Assembly: GCF_000506985.1 (NCBI RefSeq)
Contig: NZ_KI650981.1
Span: 419,122 to 483,121 of the forward strand
Reading direction: 5' to 3'
DNA from: Advenella kashmirensis W13003
Lineage (GTDB): Bacteria; Pseudomonadota; Gammaproteobacteria; Burkholderiales; Burkholderiaceae_B
Length of the DNA: 64,000 nt
The notes under the pieces are model-generated. The model was not told the DNA's origin. It searched no databases and saw only the letters and a list, made by a program, of their open reading frames with translations. The position numbers were made by a program, and so were the translations under genes. Every line of letters begins with the position of its first letter. The first letter of the stretch is position 1. This document shows, in pieces, positions 1-9,371 of this stretch.

Positions 1-393
1 CTGATGGGCGGACAAATCGATTTTCTGCTGGAACCCTTGCCCACCGCCTTGCCTTACGTTGAATCCGGGCGCGTCAGGGCTCTGGGCGTGACAACACTGG
101 AACGCGCGCCCATGTTGCCGGATGTCAGGACGTTTGACGAACAGGGGATCAGCGGATACGATGCGACGCTCTGGTTCGGCCTGTTTGCCCCCGCAGGCGT
201 GGACGAGGCCATCTCACGGCGCATTGCCGATGCCTTGCGGCGGGTATTTTCCCGCGAGGCTGTCAGGCAGGATTTCGAAAAACGCGGAGTGAGTGTCTAT
301 ACGGAACCCCAGGCCCGATTCCAGACTTTCGTTGCGTCGGAAATCAGGCGTTGGGGAGACGTTGTCCGCAAGGCAGGCATCCCGATGCAATGA
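1..393 (+). CDS. Bug/TctC-type solute receptor, C-terminal part (5' end outside window)
   Basis: The reading frame is open from the first base and stops with TGA at 391-393, giving about 130 residues, so the N-terminal two thirds lie upstream of the window. The visible part (GQIDFLLEPLPTALPYVESG, then ALGVTTLERAPMLPDVRTF, then ATLWFGLFAPAGV) is the typical second lobe of Bug proteins. These are periplasmic receptors of tripartite tricarboxylate transporters and are greatly expanded in Alcaligenaceae. The ligand cannot be told from this fragment. It converges on the aconitase gene with only 20 bases between the two stops. Confidence 0.85.
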   Translation: MMGGQIDFLLEPLPTALPYVESGRVRALGVTTLERAPMLPDVRTFDEQGISGYDATLWFGLFAPAGVDEAISRRIADALRRVFSREAVRQDFEKRGVSVYTEPQARFQTFVASEIRRWGDVVRKAGIPMQ

Positions 394-413
394 GCGGGGT
401 GCAAGCGATAGAC

Positions 414-3227
414 TCAATCCAGAAGGTTGCGCAGAACGTATTGCATAATGCCGCCGTGGCGATAGTACTCGGCCTCGCTGGGGGTGTCGATGCGCACGAT
501 CGCCTCGAATTGCACATCGCCCGCACGCACCTGAACCGTGGCGGGAATCGTATCCTGGTTCAGCGCGACCACACCCGTAATATCAAAGGTTTCTTCGCCG
601 GTCAGCCCCAGGGTGGTTGCGGTTTGTCCTTCGGGAAATTGCAGGGGTAACACGCCCATGCCCAGCAAATTGGAGCGGTGGATACGCTCATAGGACTCGG
701 CCAGCACCGCGCGCACGCCAAGCAGCATGGTGCCCTTGGCTGCCCAGTCGCGAGACGAACCGGAGCCGTATTCCTTGCCGGCCAGAATGACCAACGGTAC
801 GCCAGCCGCCAGGTAGGCGCGCGACGCTTCGTAGATGCTCGTGACCGGCGCATCGCTGCGCGTGAAGTCCCGCGTCAGGCCTCCTTCGGTGCCCGGCGCC
901 AGTTGGTTGCGCAGGCGCACATTGGCAAAGGTACCGCGGATCATCACTTCATGATTGCCGCGCCGCGATCCGTATGAGTTGAAGTCTTTGGGCGCGATGC
1001 CCTGGGCGGTCAGGTAGGCTGCTGCAGGCGAATTTCTGGCTATGGAGCCGGCGGGGCTGATGTGATCAGTGGTGACCGAATCGCCTAGTTTCGCCAGCAC
1101 TCTTGCGCCGGCGATGTCAGTCACGGGAGCGGGGCTGCGCGGCATGTCCTCGAAGTAAGGCGGCTTGCGCGCGTAGGTGGACGCGTCGTCCCATTCAAAA
1201 ATCTGCCCTTGCGGCGTGGGCAGCGAGCGCCAGCGGCCATCGCCTGCAAACACATCGGCATAGCCGCGCGTATACATATCCGATTCGATAGAAGCGTCGA
1301 CAACCTGCTGAACGTCGCTGGCTGCAGGCCAGATATCTTTCAGGTAGACGTCCTGGCCGTCTTTGCCCTGGCCGAGCGGCTGGCTGAACAAATCGATGTC
1401 CATCGTGCCGGCCAGAGCATAGGCCACAACCAGCGGCGGCGACATCAGGTAGTTCATCTTGACTTCGGCATGGATGCGGCCTTCGAAGTTTCGATTTCCC
1501 GATAGCACCGATACGACAGACAGGTCATTTTCATTGATCGCCTGGCTGACTTCGGGAATCAGCGGACCCGAGTTGCCGATACAGGTTGTACAGCCGTATC
1601 CCACAAGGTTAAAGCCCAACGCTTCGAGATAAGGCGTAAGCCCGGCCCGTTCGTAGTAATCGGTCACGACTCGGGAGCCTGGGGCCAGACTGGTCTTGAC
1701 CCACGGACGGCGGTGCAGTCCTTTTTCCACGGCATTCTTTGCCAGAAGGGCGGCCGCCATCATGACTGTGGGGTTGGAGGTATTCGTACAGGAAGTAATC
1801 GCTGCGATGACGACAGAACCATGATCGATATTGCAGCGCGTGCCGTCGCTTAGCACGATCGGGATCGGATCTCGTTGACGGCGCTGGCCGGTAGTCGCAC
1901 CCTCGGTGTGGTCGGTCGGTTGCATGGCGCGCTCTGGCGCGTCGCCGTATGATGGTGGATCAGAGGCCGGAAACGATTCGTCCACCGCTTTGTCATATCC
2001 TTGCGGCTTTTCCTCGGCTTCGCGAACGTAGGTTGCCAGCGCACCGCGAAATGCGTCCTGGGCATCGGACAGCGCGATCCGGTCCTGGGGGCGCATCGGG
2101 CCGGCAATGGAAGGTACCACGGTAGACAGATCCAGTTCCAATCTTTCCGAATAGCGGGGTTCGGCTTGCGGATCGTGCCACAGGCCCTGGGCTTTCGCAT
2201 ACGCTTCCACCAGCGCGATCTGGTCGGCCGGCCGGCCGGTAAAGGCAAGATAACGCAGGGTTTCATCGTCGATCGGGAAAATCGAAATCGTCGAGCCGTA
2301 TTCCGGACTCATGTTGCCGATCGTGGCGCGATTGGCCAGGGGAACAGCAGAAACGCCAGGGCCGTAAAATTCGACAAACTTGCCAACGACTTTATGCTTG
2401 CGCAGCATTTCCGTAATCGTCAGGACCAGATCGGTGGCGGTCGAGCCTTCCGGGAGGGACCCCGTGAGTTTGAAGCCGACTACGCGGGGAATCAGCATCG
2501 AAATGGGCTGGCCCAGCATGGCGGCTTCGGCTTCGATGCCACCCACCCCCCAGGCAACAACGCCCAGGCCGTTGACCATCGGTGTGTGCGAGTCGGTGCC
2601 CACGCATGTGTCCGGATAGGCGGATTGAACGCCGTCATCTTCGGCAGTGAATACGACTCTTGACAAATGTTCCAGATTAACCTGGTGCACAATCCCTGTT
2701 CCCGGTGGAACCACCTTGAAATCCTTGAACGCATCCTGCCCCCAGCGCAGGAATTGGTAGCGTTCCATATTGCGTTGGTATTCGATTTCGACGTTACGCT
2801 CAAATGCATTCGTTTGTCCAAAGACATCGACAATGACCGAGTGGTCGATGACCAGCTCGACAGGCGCCAGCGGATTGATTTTGCCGGGATCGCCGCCCAG
2901 GTCCACCATGGCTTCGCGCATGGCAGCCAGGTCGACGACAGCGGGAACGCCGGTGAAGTCCTGCAATACGACCCGCGCGGGCGTAAACGCGATTTCACGG
3001 TCCGGCTCCGCATCGGGATTCCAGCCCGCCAGGGCGCGGATGTCCTGATCTGTGATGTCGGATCCATCTTCGTTGCGCAGCAGATTTTCCAGCAAGATCT
3101 TCATGCAATAGGGAAGTGTTGCCACATCAAGATTGTTATCTTGCACGGCATCGAGCCGGTAGATGCGGTAAGACTGCTCTCCTACCTTGAGTGTGCTTTG
3201 CGCGCCAAAACTATCCATGCTTGTCAT
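414..3227 (-). CDS. acnA: Aconitate hydratase AcnA
   Basis: 937 residues; it isomerises citrate to isocitrate in the TCA cycle through a [4Fe-4S] cluster. The cluster cysteine regions are visible as [10 protein letters not shown] (about residue 475) and [12 protein letters not shown] (about 540), and the C-terminal swivel domain carries [12 protein letters not shown]. The start is supported by AGGAG eight bases before the ATG. The protein is some 30-45 residues longer than usual for AcnA. The excess lies at about residues 400-445, an acidic, proline-rich stretch containing [11 protein letters not shown]. The gene appears monocistronic. Confidence 0.96.
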   Translation of the reverse strand: MTSMDSFGAQSTLKVGEQSYRIYRLDAVQDNNLDVATLPYCMKILLENLLRNEDGSDITDQDIRALAGWNPDAEPDREIAFTPARVVLQDFTGVPAVVDLAAMREAMVDLGGDPGKINPLAPVELVIDHSVIVDVFGQTNAFERNVEIEYQRNMERYQFLRWGQDAFKDFKVVPPGTGIVHQVNLEHLSRVVFTAEDDGVQSAYPDTCVGTDSHTPMVNGLGVVAWGVGGIEAEAAMLGQPISMLIPRVVGFKLTGSLPEGSTATDLVLTITEMLRKHKVVGKFVEFYGPGVSAVPLANRATIGNMSPEYGSTISIFPIDDETLRYLAFTGRPADQIALVEAYAKAQGLWHDPQAEPRYSERLELDLSTVVPSIAGPMRPQDRIALSDAQDAFRGALATYVREAEEKPQGYDKAVDESFPASDPPSYGDAPERAMQPTDHTEGATTGQRRQRDPIPIVLSDGTRCNIDHGSVVIAAITSCTNTSNPTVMMAAALLAKNAVEKGLHRRPWVKTSLAPGSRVVTDYYERAGLTPYLEALGFNLVGYGCTTCIGNSGPLIPEVSQAINENDLSVVSVLSGNRNFEGRIHAEVKMNYLMSPPLVVAYALAGTMDIDLFSQPLGQGKDGQDVYLKDIWPAASDVQQVVDASIESDMYTRGYADVFAGDGRWRSLPTPQGQIFEWDDASTYARKPPYFEDMPRSPAPVTDIAGARVLAKLGDSVTTDHISPAGSIARNSPAAAYLTAQGIAPKDFNSYGSRRGNHEVMIRGTFANVRLRNQLAPGTEGGLTRDFTRSDAPVTSIYEASRAYLAAGVPLVILAGKEYGSGSSRDWAAKGTMLLGVRAVLAESYERIHRSNLLGMGVLPLQFPEGQTATTLGLTGEETFDITGVVALNQDTIPATVQVRAGDVQFEAIVRIDTPSEAEYYRHGGIMQYVLRNLLD

Positions 3228-3354
3228 GATGTGTTCTCCTCGGACAAATGAACGGGGTCAGTGCCTAACGTAACACCAAAGCGCAGAGTTTGCAAAGCAA
3301 AGGGTGCGAAAGGGAAAACCTGTCATGAATAAGTCATACGCGCTGTGGACAAGT

Positions 3355-3395
3355 CCACGGTTAAAAAGCAGTTTGCACATGCTTTTTAACCGTGG
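3355..3395. terminator. Perfect 16-bp inverted repeat, probable terminator
   Basis: CCACGGTTAAAAAGCA (3355-3370) and its exact complement (3380-3395) flank a 9-base loop. The hairpin sits 20 bases past the stop of the leftward SDR gene and before acnA. It has A/T runs inside the stem rather than a long trailing U run. Confidence 0.6.
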
Positions 3396-3415
3396 TTACC
3401 TTCGTTAGGCGCTGC

Positions 3416-4267
3416 TTAACCGTTGAGAACTGTTCCACCATTCACATGCAGTGTCTGTCCGGTGACATAAGATGAATCTGAACACGCAAGATAAACGTAA
3501 GCCGGCGCCAGTTCGCTGGGCTGGCCCGGTCGCCCCATGGGGGTGTCTTTGCCGAAATTTGCCACTTTTTTTGCGGAAAACGAAGCCGGAATCAGCGGAG
3601 TCCAGATGGGGCCGGGAGCAACGGCGTTGACCCGGATCTGCCTGTCCACGATCTTGGTCGACAACGAACGGGTAAAGGAAGTAATGGCGCCTTTTGTCGC
3701 TGAATAATCGATCAGATCGGGGTTGCCTTTGTAGGCTGTGATGGACGAGGTGTTGATAATACATGCTCCCTCGCGCATCACTTCAAGCGCTTCCTGGGTA
3801 ATGGTCACAATACTGAAAAAGTTTGTCTGGAATGTGCGAACCAGCTGATCATGGCTGATGTCTTCCGGTTCCGGTGCAGTATGCTGTTCTCCGGCATTGT
3901 TGACTAGGATGTCAAGCTGGCCGTAATGCTTGAATGCATCGTTGACGCACTTTTTGGCAAACGCCACGTCTGCAATATCGCCTTTCAAGAGCAACACCTC
4001 TGAGCCGTAACGCTCGGCGCATTGTTTTGTTTCCTGTGCATCTTTGTCTTCTTCCAGATACACAATTGCAATTTTTGCACCTTCCTTGGCAAAGGCGATC
4101 GTTACTGCGCGACCAATTCCGCTATCGCCTCCCGTAATCAGCGCTATTTTGCCCTGCAGTTTTCCTGCCGCCTTATATTGCGGATCATCATATATGGGTG
4201 CGGGATGCATTTTGCTCTCGAGGCCCGGTTGAACGTCTTGTTCCTGTGCTGGCATTGTCTCTGTCAT
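3416..4267 (-). CDS. SDR-family oxidoreductase (YghA / general stress protein 39 type)
   Basis: 283 residues, with the long N-terminal extension (about 38 residues) typical of the YghA-like subgroup of short-chain dehydrogenases. The cofactor loop is TGGDSGIG (45-52), NNAG lies at 123-126, and the catalytic set is Ser174/175, Tyr188 and Lys192 (YSATK). The substrate is unknown; these enzymes are NAD(P)-dependent carbonyl or alcohol oxidoreductases often induced by stress. The start has a strong AAGGAG site. The next gene upstream on the same strand is the DUF3008 gene, 54 bases away, so the two may be co-transcribed. Confidence 0.9.
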   Translation of the reverse strand: MTETMPAQEQDVQPGLESKMHPAPIYDDPQYKAAGKLQGKIALITGGDSGIGRAVTIAFAKEGAKIAIVYLEEDKDAQETKQCAERYGSEVLLLKGDIADVAFAKKCVNDAFKHYGQLDILVNNAGEQHTAPEPEDISHDQLVRTFQTNFFSIVTITQEALEVMREGACIINTSSITAYKGNPDLIDYSATKGAITSFTRSLSTKIVDRQIRVNAVAPGPIWTPLIPASFSAKKVANFGKDTPMGRPGQPSELAPAYVYLACSDSSYVTGQTLHVNGGTVLNG

Positions 4268-4321
4268 ATCTTCTCCTTCTTACAAAAGATGATAGATGGA
4301 GCAACTGCATGCTCCAGGGCT

Positions 4322-4519
4322 TTAACTGTCTTTTTTCTTATGTACGTGCTTGGGTTTATCGGACTGGCTTGTGCTGGCCATTTCCTTAAGTTCCTTTTTG
4401 GACATTGAGTCATACATGGACTTGGAGGCGCCTTTCAGGCTACTTACTTTTTTTTCGCCTTCTTTGGCTGACAAGGCAGCACCCGCTGCCTGTTGCTGGC
4501 TTTTGGATTTTGCAGGCAT
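4322..4519 (-). CDS. DUF3008 small basic protein
   Basis: 65 residues, rich in Lys, Ser and Ala, beginning MPAKSKSQQQAAGAALSAKE and containing LKGASKSMYDSMSKKELKEM. This matches the DUF3008 family of small soluble proteins from proteobacteria. No function is established. A good AAGGAG site precedes the ATG. It lies directly upstream of the SDR gene in the same direction, and a DUF1328 gene follows on the other strand, a grouping that suggests envelope or osmotic stress. Confidence 0.85.
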   Translation of the reverse strand: MPAKSKSQQQAAGAALSAKEGEKKVSSLKGASKSMYDSMSKKELKEMASTSQSDKPKHVHKKKDS

Positions 4520-4878
4520 GATGTACTCCTTCTAAAGTAATACACAGGTTTATTATCTGCCTGCAGCAACAGGCAAGGCAAATATCAGGGCAGCTACTTT
4601 GTAATCAGGCGTAATGTGCAAACGATCGTAATTTCCCGTTTGCTGTCATTACCCATTTATCTTCATGCAACAGGATCTGTACGCACCGACAGTCGGACGC
4701 GAACGTGCCAGTTGCGGTTCTATTTCAGATGTACAGATTTATTAAACAGATGTAACTTTGCGAGAGGTTTGCACTCTCTTCTTGTACATTCTTAGTATTA
4801 ATCGCCAGAGAACTGTTCGTACGGCTAAATTGATCTTCGATTTTTTTACAGCATCACCAAATAAAAAAGGAAATCATA
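4520..4878. other. Intergenic region between divergent DUF3008 and DUF1328 genes
   Basis: 359 bases with no convincing ORF. It should hold the promoters of both small genes, but no clear sigma-70 pair could be fixed by eye. A small hairpin GAGAG/CTCTC lies at 4762-4778. It is AT-rich over 4720-4870. Confidence 0.4.
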
Positions 4879-5037
4879 ATGCTACATTACGCGATCGTTT
4901 TTTTTATTATTGCAATCATTGCTGCAGTACTCGGATTCGGCGGAATCGCGGCGGGTGCCGCGTCTATTGCGAAAGTGATATTTGTCATTTTCATCATACT
5001 GGCCATTGCGTCTTTTTTCTTCGGCCGTAATCGATAG
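4879..5037 (+). CDS. DUF1328 (YtjA-like) small membrane protein
   Basis: 52 residues beginning [20 protein letters not shown], then a [12 protein letters not shown] turn, then a second hydrophobic segment ending in FFFGRNR. This two-helix inner-membrane hairpin is diagnostic for DUF1328, a family of unknown function common in proteobacteria and often stress-induced. The ATG follows AAAGGAAATCATA. It is divergent from the DUF3008-SDR pair. Confidence 0.88.
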   Translation: MLHYAIVFFIIAIIAAVLGFGGIAAGAASIAKVIFVIFIILAIASFFFGRNR

Positions 5038-5076
5038 CCCCAATCTGCAGGCGGATGCCTCGACACCCGACCTGGC

Positions 5077-5910
5077 TCAGGACAGTCCGCGTACAAAGGC
5101 CGCAATCGCATCGGTCGTTTGTTCAGGCTTGTCCCTGTGCGGAGAATGACGACAGTCGTCAATCACATACAGCTGAACGTCGGGTGCACGTTCGGCGATG
5201 CCTTCAATTTGTGCAAGCGAGCCGTACTCGTCTTCGCGTCCCTGAATGGCCAGAACCGGGCAACGGATCTGTGCCACTTCATCTTCTATTGTCCATTCCC
5301 GAAAGGATGCACTGAGCCATACATCGTTCCAGCCCCAAAAGGCGGAGTCAACGTTGTCGTGATAGCGTGCGAGTTTTTCAGGAAGATCGCTGCTCAGGTA
5401 GGCGGATTTGGCAAGCTCAATGTTTTGAATCGTGGCGTCTTCTACAAACAGATGCGGAGCCATGACGATCAGCGCCTGAATTTGGTCGGGAAAGGTGGCC
5501 GCATACAGCAGGGCGATGGAGGCGCCATCGCTATGGCCCACCAGAATGGGACGATCCCGACGTGTGTCTATGTCCAGCGCTTCGAAGAAGGCCGGCATAA
5601 ATTGTTGCGCCTGGTGATGCATGAAATCCGGCAGCCATTTTTCTTGGGCCGGTCGGGGCGTTGATTTGCCATAGCCATAGCGCGAGAAAACCAGGCCCCG
5701 ACACTGCAGAACCGAGCAGACTTTCGCCGGCCAGTCTTTCCACATGGCAACTGAACCCAGACCTTCATGAAGAAATACCAGCAGCGGCCTGTCGATGCGT
5801 TCAGGATGGAGCAGTTGGTATTCGATGGAGAGTGTTTTTTCGTTATATGAAACGTCGATCAGTTGTTTGTCAGCCATTTTCGGAATAAGTGTGTGTTTAT
5901 GGTTGTCCAT
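5077..5910 (-). CDS. Alpha/beta-fold hydrolase
   Basis: 277 residues with a complete serine-hydrolase set: oxyanion region FLHEGLGS (47-53), nucleophile elbow GHSDG with Ser127, acid at Asp227 (GREDEYG) and His255 or His258 near the C terminus. There is no signal peptide, so it is probably cytoplasmic. The substrate is unknown; similar proteins are annotated simply as alpha/beta hydrolases or esterases. A second ATG eleven codons in (at 5877) could also be the start, and neither has a strong ribosome site. It is divergent from the MaoC gene. Confidence 0.85.
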   Translation of the reverse strand: MDNHKHTLIPKMADKQLIDVSYNEKTLSIEYQLLHPERIDRPLLVFLHEGLGSVAMWKDWPAKVCSVLQCRGLVFSRYGYGKSTPRPAQEKWLPDFMHHQAQQFMPAFFEALDIDTRRDRPILVGHSDGASIALLYAATFPDQIQALIVMAPHLFVEDATIQNIELAKSAYLSSDLPEKLARYHDNVDSAFWGWNDVWLSASFREWTIEDEVAQIRCPVLAIQGREDEYGSLAQIEGIAERAPDVQLYVIDDCRHSPHRDKPEQTTDAIAAFVRGLS

Positions 5911-6063
5911 GCCAAGTTTAAGTAAAATAGGCGGTTGCGGGCAGTTGCCTGGTCGTGCCAGCGGTATTTATTCGCAGACAGGTCAGTTTAGCAATTCAGG
6001 CGCTGCATTTATAGAGGGGCATCCGGCTATTGCTGCGATGCCGTTCACATTAAGGTTTGTTAA

Positions 6064-6522
6064 ATGAAATTCGCGCAATTCCAGCCTGGGATGGTTTTTG
6101 AACAGGGGCCCCGGCATTTGACCGAAGAAGAAATTATCAGCTTTGCCAAGGCATACGATCCACAGTGGTTTCATGTCGATCCTGTACGGGCCAAGGCGGG
6201 TCCATGGAAAGGTTTGATCGCCAGTGGCTGGCATACCTGTGGGATTGCCATGAAAATGGCTGTGGAAGCGGCGCTGGAAGGCTCCGAATCATTTGCTTCG
6301 CCGGGTCTGGATAGTGTCAAATGGCTCAAGCCGGTGCGTCCCGGAGACGACCTGTTCTGGAAAGGCGTCGTCAAGGCCAAACGCATTTCCAATACACGTG
6401 AAGGATTGGGCATTCTCCTGTGGAGCTGGGAAGTGACCAATCAGAAAGATGAGACGGTTCTGGAACTGGATGCCACCAGTCTCTTTGATATTTCAGATAG
6501 CATTGAAAAAGATGAGGACTGA
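6064..6522 (+). CDS. MaoC-family (R)-hydratase / dehydratase
   Basis: 152 residues with a single hotdog domain. The hydratase-2 motif is visible as FAKAYDPQWFHVDP, giving the catalytic pair Asp32 and His37. Such proteins hydrate enoyl-CoA esters or act in methacrylyl- or mesaconyl-type pathways; the actual substrate is not evident. It converges on gcdH across a strong bidirectional terminator, so any link to glutaryl-CoA breakdown is only by proximity. Confidence 0.88.
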   Translation: MKFAQFQPGMVFEQGPRHLTEEEIISFAKAYDPQWFHVDPVRAKAGPWKGLIASGWHTCGIAMKMAVEAALEGSESFASPGLDSVKWLKPVRPGDDLFWKGVVKAKRISNTREGLGILLWSWEVTNQKDETVLELDATSLFDISDSIEKDED

Positions 6523-6591
6523 CGTAAGTCGTCCTGTTAATGCTATTCGGTCGTTTCGCTGTTAAATATTCATTCTCAGTCGCGTCCGGTG

Positions 6592-6633
6592 CACACACAA
6601 CAACGCCTCCGACAGGAGGCGTTGTTGTGTGTG
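6592..6633. terminator. Bidirectional terminator between MaoC gene and gcdH
   Basis: A perfect 19-bp inverted repeat (6592-6610 with 6615-6633) with a GACA loop lies between two convergent genes. The arms contain AACAACGCCTCC and its complement. Confidence 0.8.
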
Positions 6634-6674
6634 CCAGAATCTTGTGGGTTAAAGCAAGGACATGTTTATAACAA

Positions 6675-7868
6675 TCAATAAAAAGCCTGCAAGCCGGTTT
6701 GTGCACGACCCAGGATCAGGGCGTGAACATCATGCGTGCCTTCGTAGGTATTGACGACTTCCAGATTCACCAGGTGACGCGCGACGCCAAATTCATCTGA
6801 AATACCGTTGCCACCCAGCATGTCGCGCGCCAGACGGGCAATGTCCAGTGATTTACCGCAGGAGTTGCGTTTCATGATGGAGGTAATTTCAACGGCAGCC
6901 GTGCCTTCGTCTTTCATGCGACCCAGGCGCAGGCAACCCTGCAGGCCCAAGGTGATTTCGGTTTGCATGTCGGCCAGTTTTTTCTGGATCAACTGGTTTT
7001 GCGCCAATGGACGACCGAACTGCTTGCGGTCCATTGTGTACTGACGGGCGGTGTGCCAGCAGGCCTCTGCCGCGCCCAGTGCGCCCCAGGCGATGCCGTA
7101 GCGGGCAGAATTCAGGCAAGTGAAAGGACCACGCAAGCCGCTCACGCCGGGCAGCATTTGCTCGTCTGAAACCTGAACGTCGTCCATGACGATTTCACCT
7201 GTGATGGAGGAGCGAAGGCCGACTTTGCCGTGGATGGCAGGAGCAGACAGGCCTTTCATACCTTTTTCGAGAATGAAACCGCGGATTTTTCCATCGAAAT
7301 CCCCACCGACACAGCGCGCCCATACGACGAACACATCGGCAATCGGGGAGTTGGTAATCCACATTTTGTTGCCGCTCAGGCTGTAGCCGCTGTCGATTTT
7401 TTTTGCACGGGTTTCCATGCCGTCGGGGTCGGATCCGTGGTTGGGTTCGGTCAGGCCGAAGCAGCCGATCCACTCGCCAGCGGCAAGCTTGGGCAGGTAC
7501 TTGGTTTTTTGCGCTTCACTACCAAATTCGTTGATGGGTACCATAACCAGAGAGGACTGGACGCTCATCATGGAGCGGTAGCCCGAGTCGATGCGTTCCA
7601 CTTCGCGCGCGATCAGGCCGTAAGAGACATAGTTCAGGCCGCCGCCACCGTATTCTTCGGGGATGGTTGGCCCCAGCAGGCCCAGTTCGCCCATTTCGCT
7701 GAAAATCGCCGGGTCGGTTTTTTCGTGACGGAATGCTTCCAGCACACGGGGCGCGAGTTTGTCCTGGCAGTAGGCCGCTGCCGCGTCACGCACCATGCGT
7801 TCTTCGTCGGTCAACTGGGAATTGAGCAAAAGGGGATCGTCCCAGTGGAAAGAGGGGTTAGAGGACAT
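6675..7868 (-). CDS. gcdH: Glutaryl-CoA dehydrogenase
   Basis: 397 residues, a full-length acyl-CoA dehydrogenase. It oxidises and decarboxylates glutaryl-CoA to crotonyl-CoA with FAD, in lysine, tryptophan and glutarate catabolism. The family signature [13 protein letters not shown] is present, as is the catalytic Glu376 in NTYEGTHD. The N-terminal [14 protein letters not shown] segment is characteristic of GcdH as opposed to other acyl-CoA dehydrogenases. It is divergent from a LysR regulator with 182 bases between the starts, an arrangement common for gcdH in beta- and gammaproteobacteria. Confidence 0.95.
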   Translation of the reverse strand: MSSNPSFHWDDPLLLNSQLTDEERMVRDAAAAYCQDKLAPRVLEAFRHEKTDPAIFSEMGELGLLGPTIPEEYGGGGLNYVSYGLIAREVERIDSGYRSMMSVQSSLVMVPINEFGSEAQKTKYLPKLAAGEWIGCFGLTEPNHGSDPDGMETRAKKIDSGYSLSGNKMWITNSPIADVFVVWARCVGGDFDGKIRGFILEKGMKGLSAPAIHGKVGLRSSITGEIVMDDVQVSDEQMLPGVSGLRGPFTCLNSARYGIAWGALGAAEACWHTARQYTMDRKQFGRPLAQNQLIQKKLADMQTEITLGLQGCLRLGRMKDEGTAAVEITSIMKRNSCGKSLDIARLARDMLGGNGISDEFGVARHLVNLEVVNTYEGTHDVHALILGRAQTGLQAFY

Positions 7869-7959
7869 GTTGGCTCCTGTACTTGTAATGGAATGGGTGC
7901 TTCCTGCGGGATTGCAGGGGCGATATGAGACGTTGCCGTTGAACGATATAGCCCGTTTG

Positions 7960-8009
7960 TGTGCATTGTATGTGTTAAATTATCAACGATCAATTGAAAA
8001 AAATGCACA
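7960..8009. promoter_or_regulatory. Inverted repeat in the gcdH/lysR divergent promoter region
   Basis: TGTGCATT (7960-7967) is repeated inverted as AATGCACA (8002-8009), with AT-rich sequence between. The position between a LysR regulator and its likely target fits an operator, although the spacing is wider than a single T-N11-A site. Confidence 0.45.
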
Positions 8010-8050
8010 ATGTCGTGCGCAATGTTCAGATCAACTGTCAGGAGAGGGCG

Positions 8051-8944
8051 ATGCGTAAAGGGATTCCCAGTCTGGGCGCGCTGCAGGCGTTTGAGGCTTG
8101 CGCGCGTCTGGGCTCATTTTCCAGGGCGGCTGAAGAATTGTCGCTGACCCATAGCGCCGTCTTTCGGCAGGTGGAGGGGCTGGAGACGCGCCTGGGCGTA
8201 ACATTGTTCAATCGCGTCCGCCGCCGTATTTCACTGACCACGCAAGGGGCGGAGTACGCAGCCCGTATCCGTCATCACCTGGAACAATTGCAAAAAGACA
8301 CCTTCGGCTTGATGAGCCGATCGGGCCTGGGACGCAGCCTGCATATCGCGACCCTGCCCACCCTGGCCACGACGTGGTTGATTCCCCGGCTGGCTGATTT
8401 TCAGCGGCACTGGCCCGATATTCAGATCAGTCTGTCGGTACGCACGCATCCGTTTCAGTTTACTGATGTGCCCGTGGACGGGGCGATTTATCATGCTTCG
8501 CAGCCCTGGGCAAATACCCAGAGTGTGGTGCTGTTTCAAGAGCAGGAGCTGGTGCCGGTCTGCTCCTCGCAATTGCTTGCGAGAGCCAGGCAGAAGGGAG
8601 CGGGCGCGCTGGCTCAACTGACGCATCTGCATATGATGACGCGTCCGGATGCGTGGCCGAACTGGTACGAGCATAATGCGCTCCCGTTTTCACCCATGGT
8701 GCTGGGTGGCCCGCGCTACGAACTCTTCACCATGTTGCTGGCCGCGGTCGATGCAGGCTTGGGCGTGGCTTTGATGCCCGCCTTTGTGGCGAGGGAACAT
8801 ATCAAGAGTGGACGCTATGTGATGCCCGTGCCGCTGACACTGCCGGTGGATCAGGCCTATTATTTTGGCTATCCCAAAGCCGATAGCTATCCCGAGGCAC
8901 TGACGCTGTTCGAGGCCTGGGTCAAGGCGCAAGCCGTTCGTTAA
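8051..8944 (+). CDS. LysR-family regulator (GcvA/GcdR-like)
   Basis: 297 residues. The winged helix-turn-helix lies at about residues 8-65 (LQAFEACARLGSFSRAAEEL, then THSAVFRQVEGLE), followed by a periplasmic-binding-like effector domain. It is of the GcvA subtype. The start chosen is the ATG at 8051 behind GGAGAGGGCG; an upstream in-frame ATG at 7994 has no ribosome site. Divergence from gcdH makes it the likely regulator of that gene, perhaps responding to glutarate or glutaryl-CoA (inference). Confidence 0.9.
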   Translation: MRKGIPSLGALQAFEACARLGSFSRAAEELSLTHSAVFRQVEGLETRLGVTLFNRVRRRISLTTQGAEYAARIRHHLEQLQKDTFGLMSRSGLGRSLHIATLPTLATTWLIPRLADFQRHWPDIQISLSVRTHPFQFTDVPVDGAIYHASQPWANTQSVVLFQEQELVPVCSSQLLARARQKGAGALAQLTHLHMMTRPDAWPNWYEHNALPFSPMVLGGPRYELFTMLLAAVDAGLGVALMPAFVAREHIKSGRYVMPVPLTLPVDQAYYFGYPKADSYPEALTLFEAWVKAQAVR

Positions 8945-9060
8945 GAAACGGGCATTCGCATTCGGGTGTCACGCATGGACATATTGAATCAAGCACCCCT
9001 CTCAATAGCGAGCCGAAATATCAGAATATCGCTGCTGCATTGATGGGCAATGCAGACGGT

Positions 9061-9218
9061 AAAAGGGCCCGACCGAAGCCGGGCCCTGCCTGATAAGGAG
9101 ATTGCGATGCGTAAAATCGCTTTACAACTTATCCTGATCAGCATATTGCTGGTGATGCTTTTATATAGCACGCCAGCTTACTGATCAGGGACTGGTGGGC
9201 CCCAACCCACCAGTTTCA
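9061..9218 (-). ncRNA. Candidate antisense RNA, copy A (Sib-like antitoxin)
   Basis: Predicted from a perfect -35 TTGACA (9253-9248), a 17-base spacer and -10 TAAATT (9230-9225) on the minus strand. A stable GGGCCCG stem with a UUCG loop follows (9086-9065), ending in TTTT (9064-9061). The RNA of about 158 nt would be complementary to the whole peptide ORF at 9107-9184 and its ribosome site. The same layout recurs in copies B and C. Exact ends are inferred. Confidence 0.65.
9107..9184 (+). CDS. Tiny hydrophobic peptide, copy A (Ibs-like toxin candidate)
   Basis: 25 codons: basic start MRKIA, then a Leu/Ile-rich core (LQLILISILLVMLL), then YSTPAY. The ribosome site TAAGGAG lies 6 bases before the ATG. 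The 5' leader has a CTGCATTG/CAATGCAG hairpin (9035-9055). A 9-bp hairpin ACTGGTGGG/CCCACCAGT (9191-9214) follows the stop. This is the most diverged of three copies, yet the start and end residues, the leader and the antisense promoter are kept. Size, single membrane span and an end in -AY recall E. coli Ibs toxins (comparison from memory). No function is proven. Confidence 0.65.
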   Translation: MRKIALQLILISILLVMLLYSTPAY

Positions 9219-9224
9219 GGTTTT

Positions 9225-9253
9225 AATTTACTCAACTGTGTTTCTTTTGTCAA
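9225..9253 (-). promoter_or_regulatory. Antisense promoter, copy A
   Basis: The minus strand reads TTGACA, 17 bases, TAAATT. The spacer differs from that of copies B and C while both hexamers and the spacing are identical. Confidence 0.75.
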
Positions 9254-9371
9254 CGTCGTATTTTCCGAGAGTTTGCTAGCGCACATCAGCGGACTTTCAT
9301 CACCAGAATCACCAGACTCTTAAGTTTTCAGACAATTTTTCGCCCGCCCGCCTGACATCAGCTCGTCCCAC

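Noticed and set aside
7994-8050. Upstream in-frame ATG for the LysR regulator
   Set aside because: It adds 19 residues not typical of the family and lacks a ribosome site, whereas the ATG at 8051 has GGAGAGG.
9061-9086. Reading the GGGCCCG hairpin as a leader attenuator of the sense mRNA
   Set aside because: The U run and the preserved G-U pair lie on the antisense strand, so it is better read as the antisense terminator.
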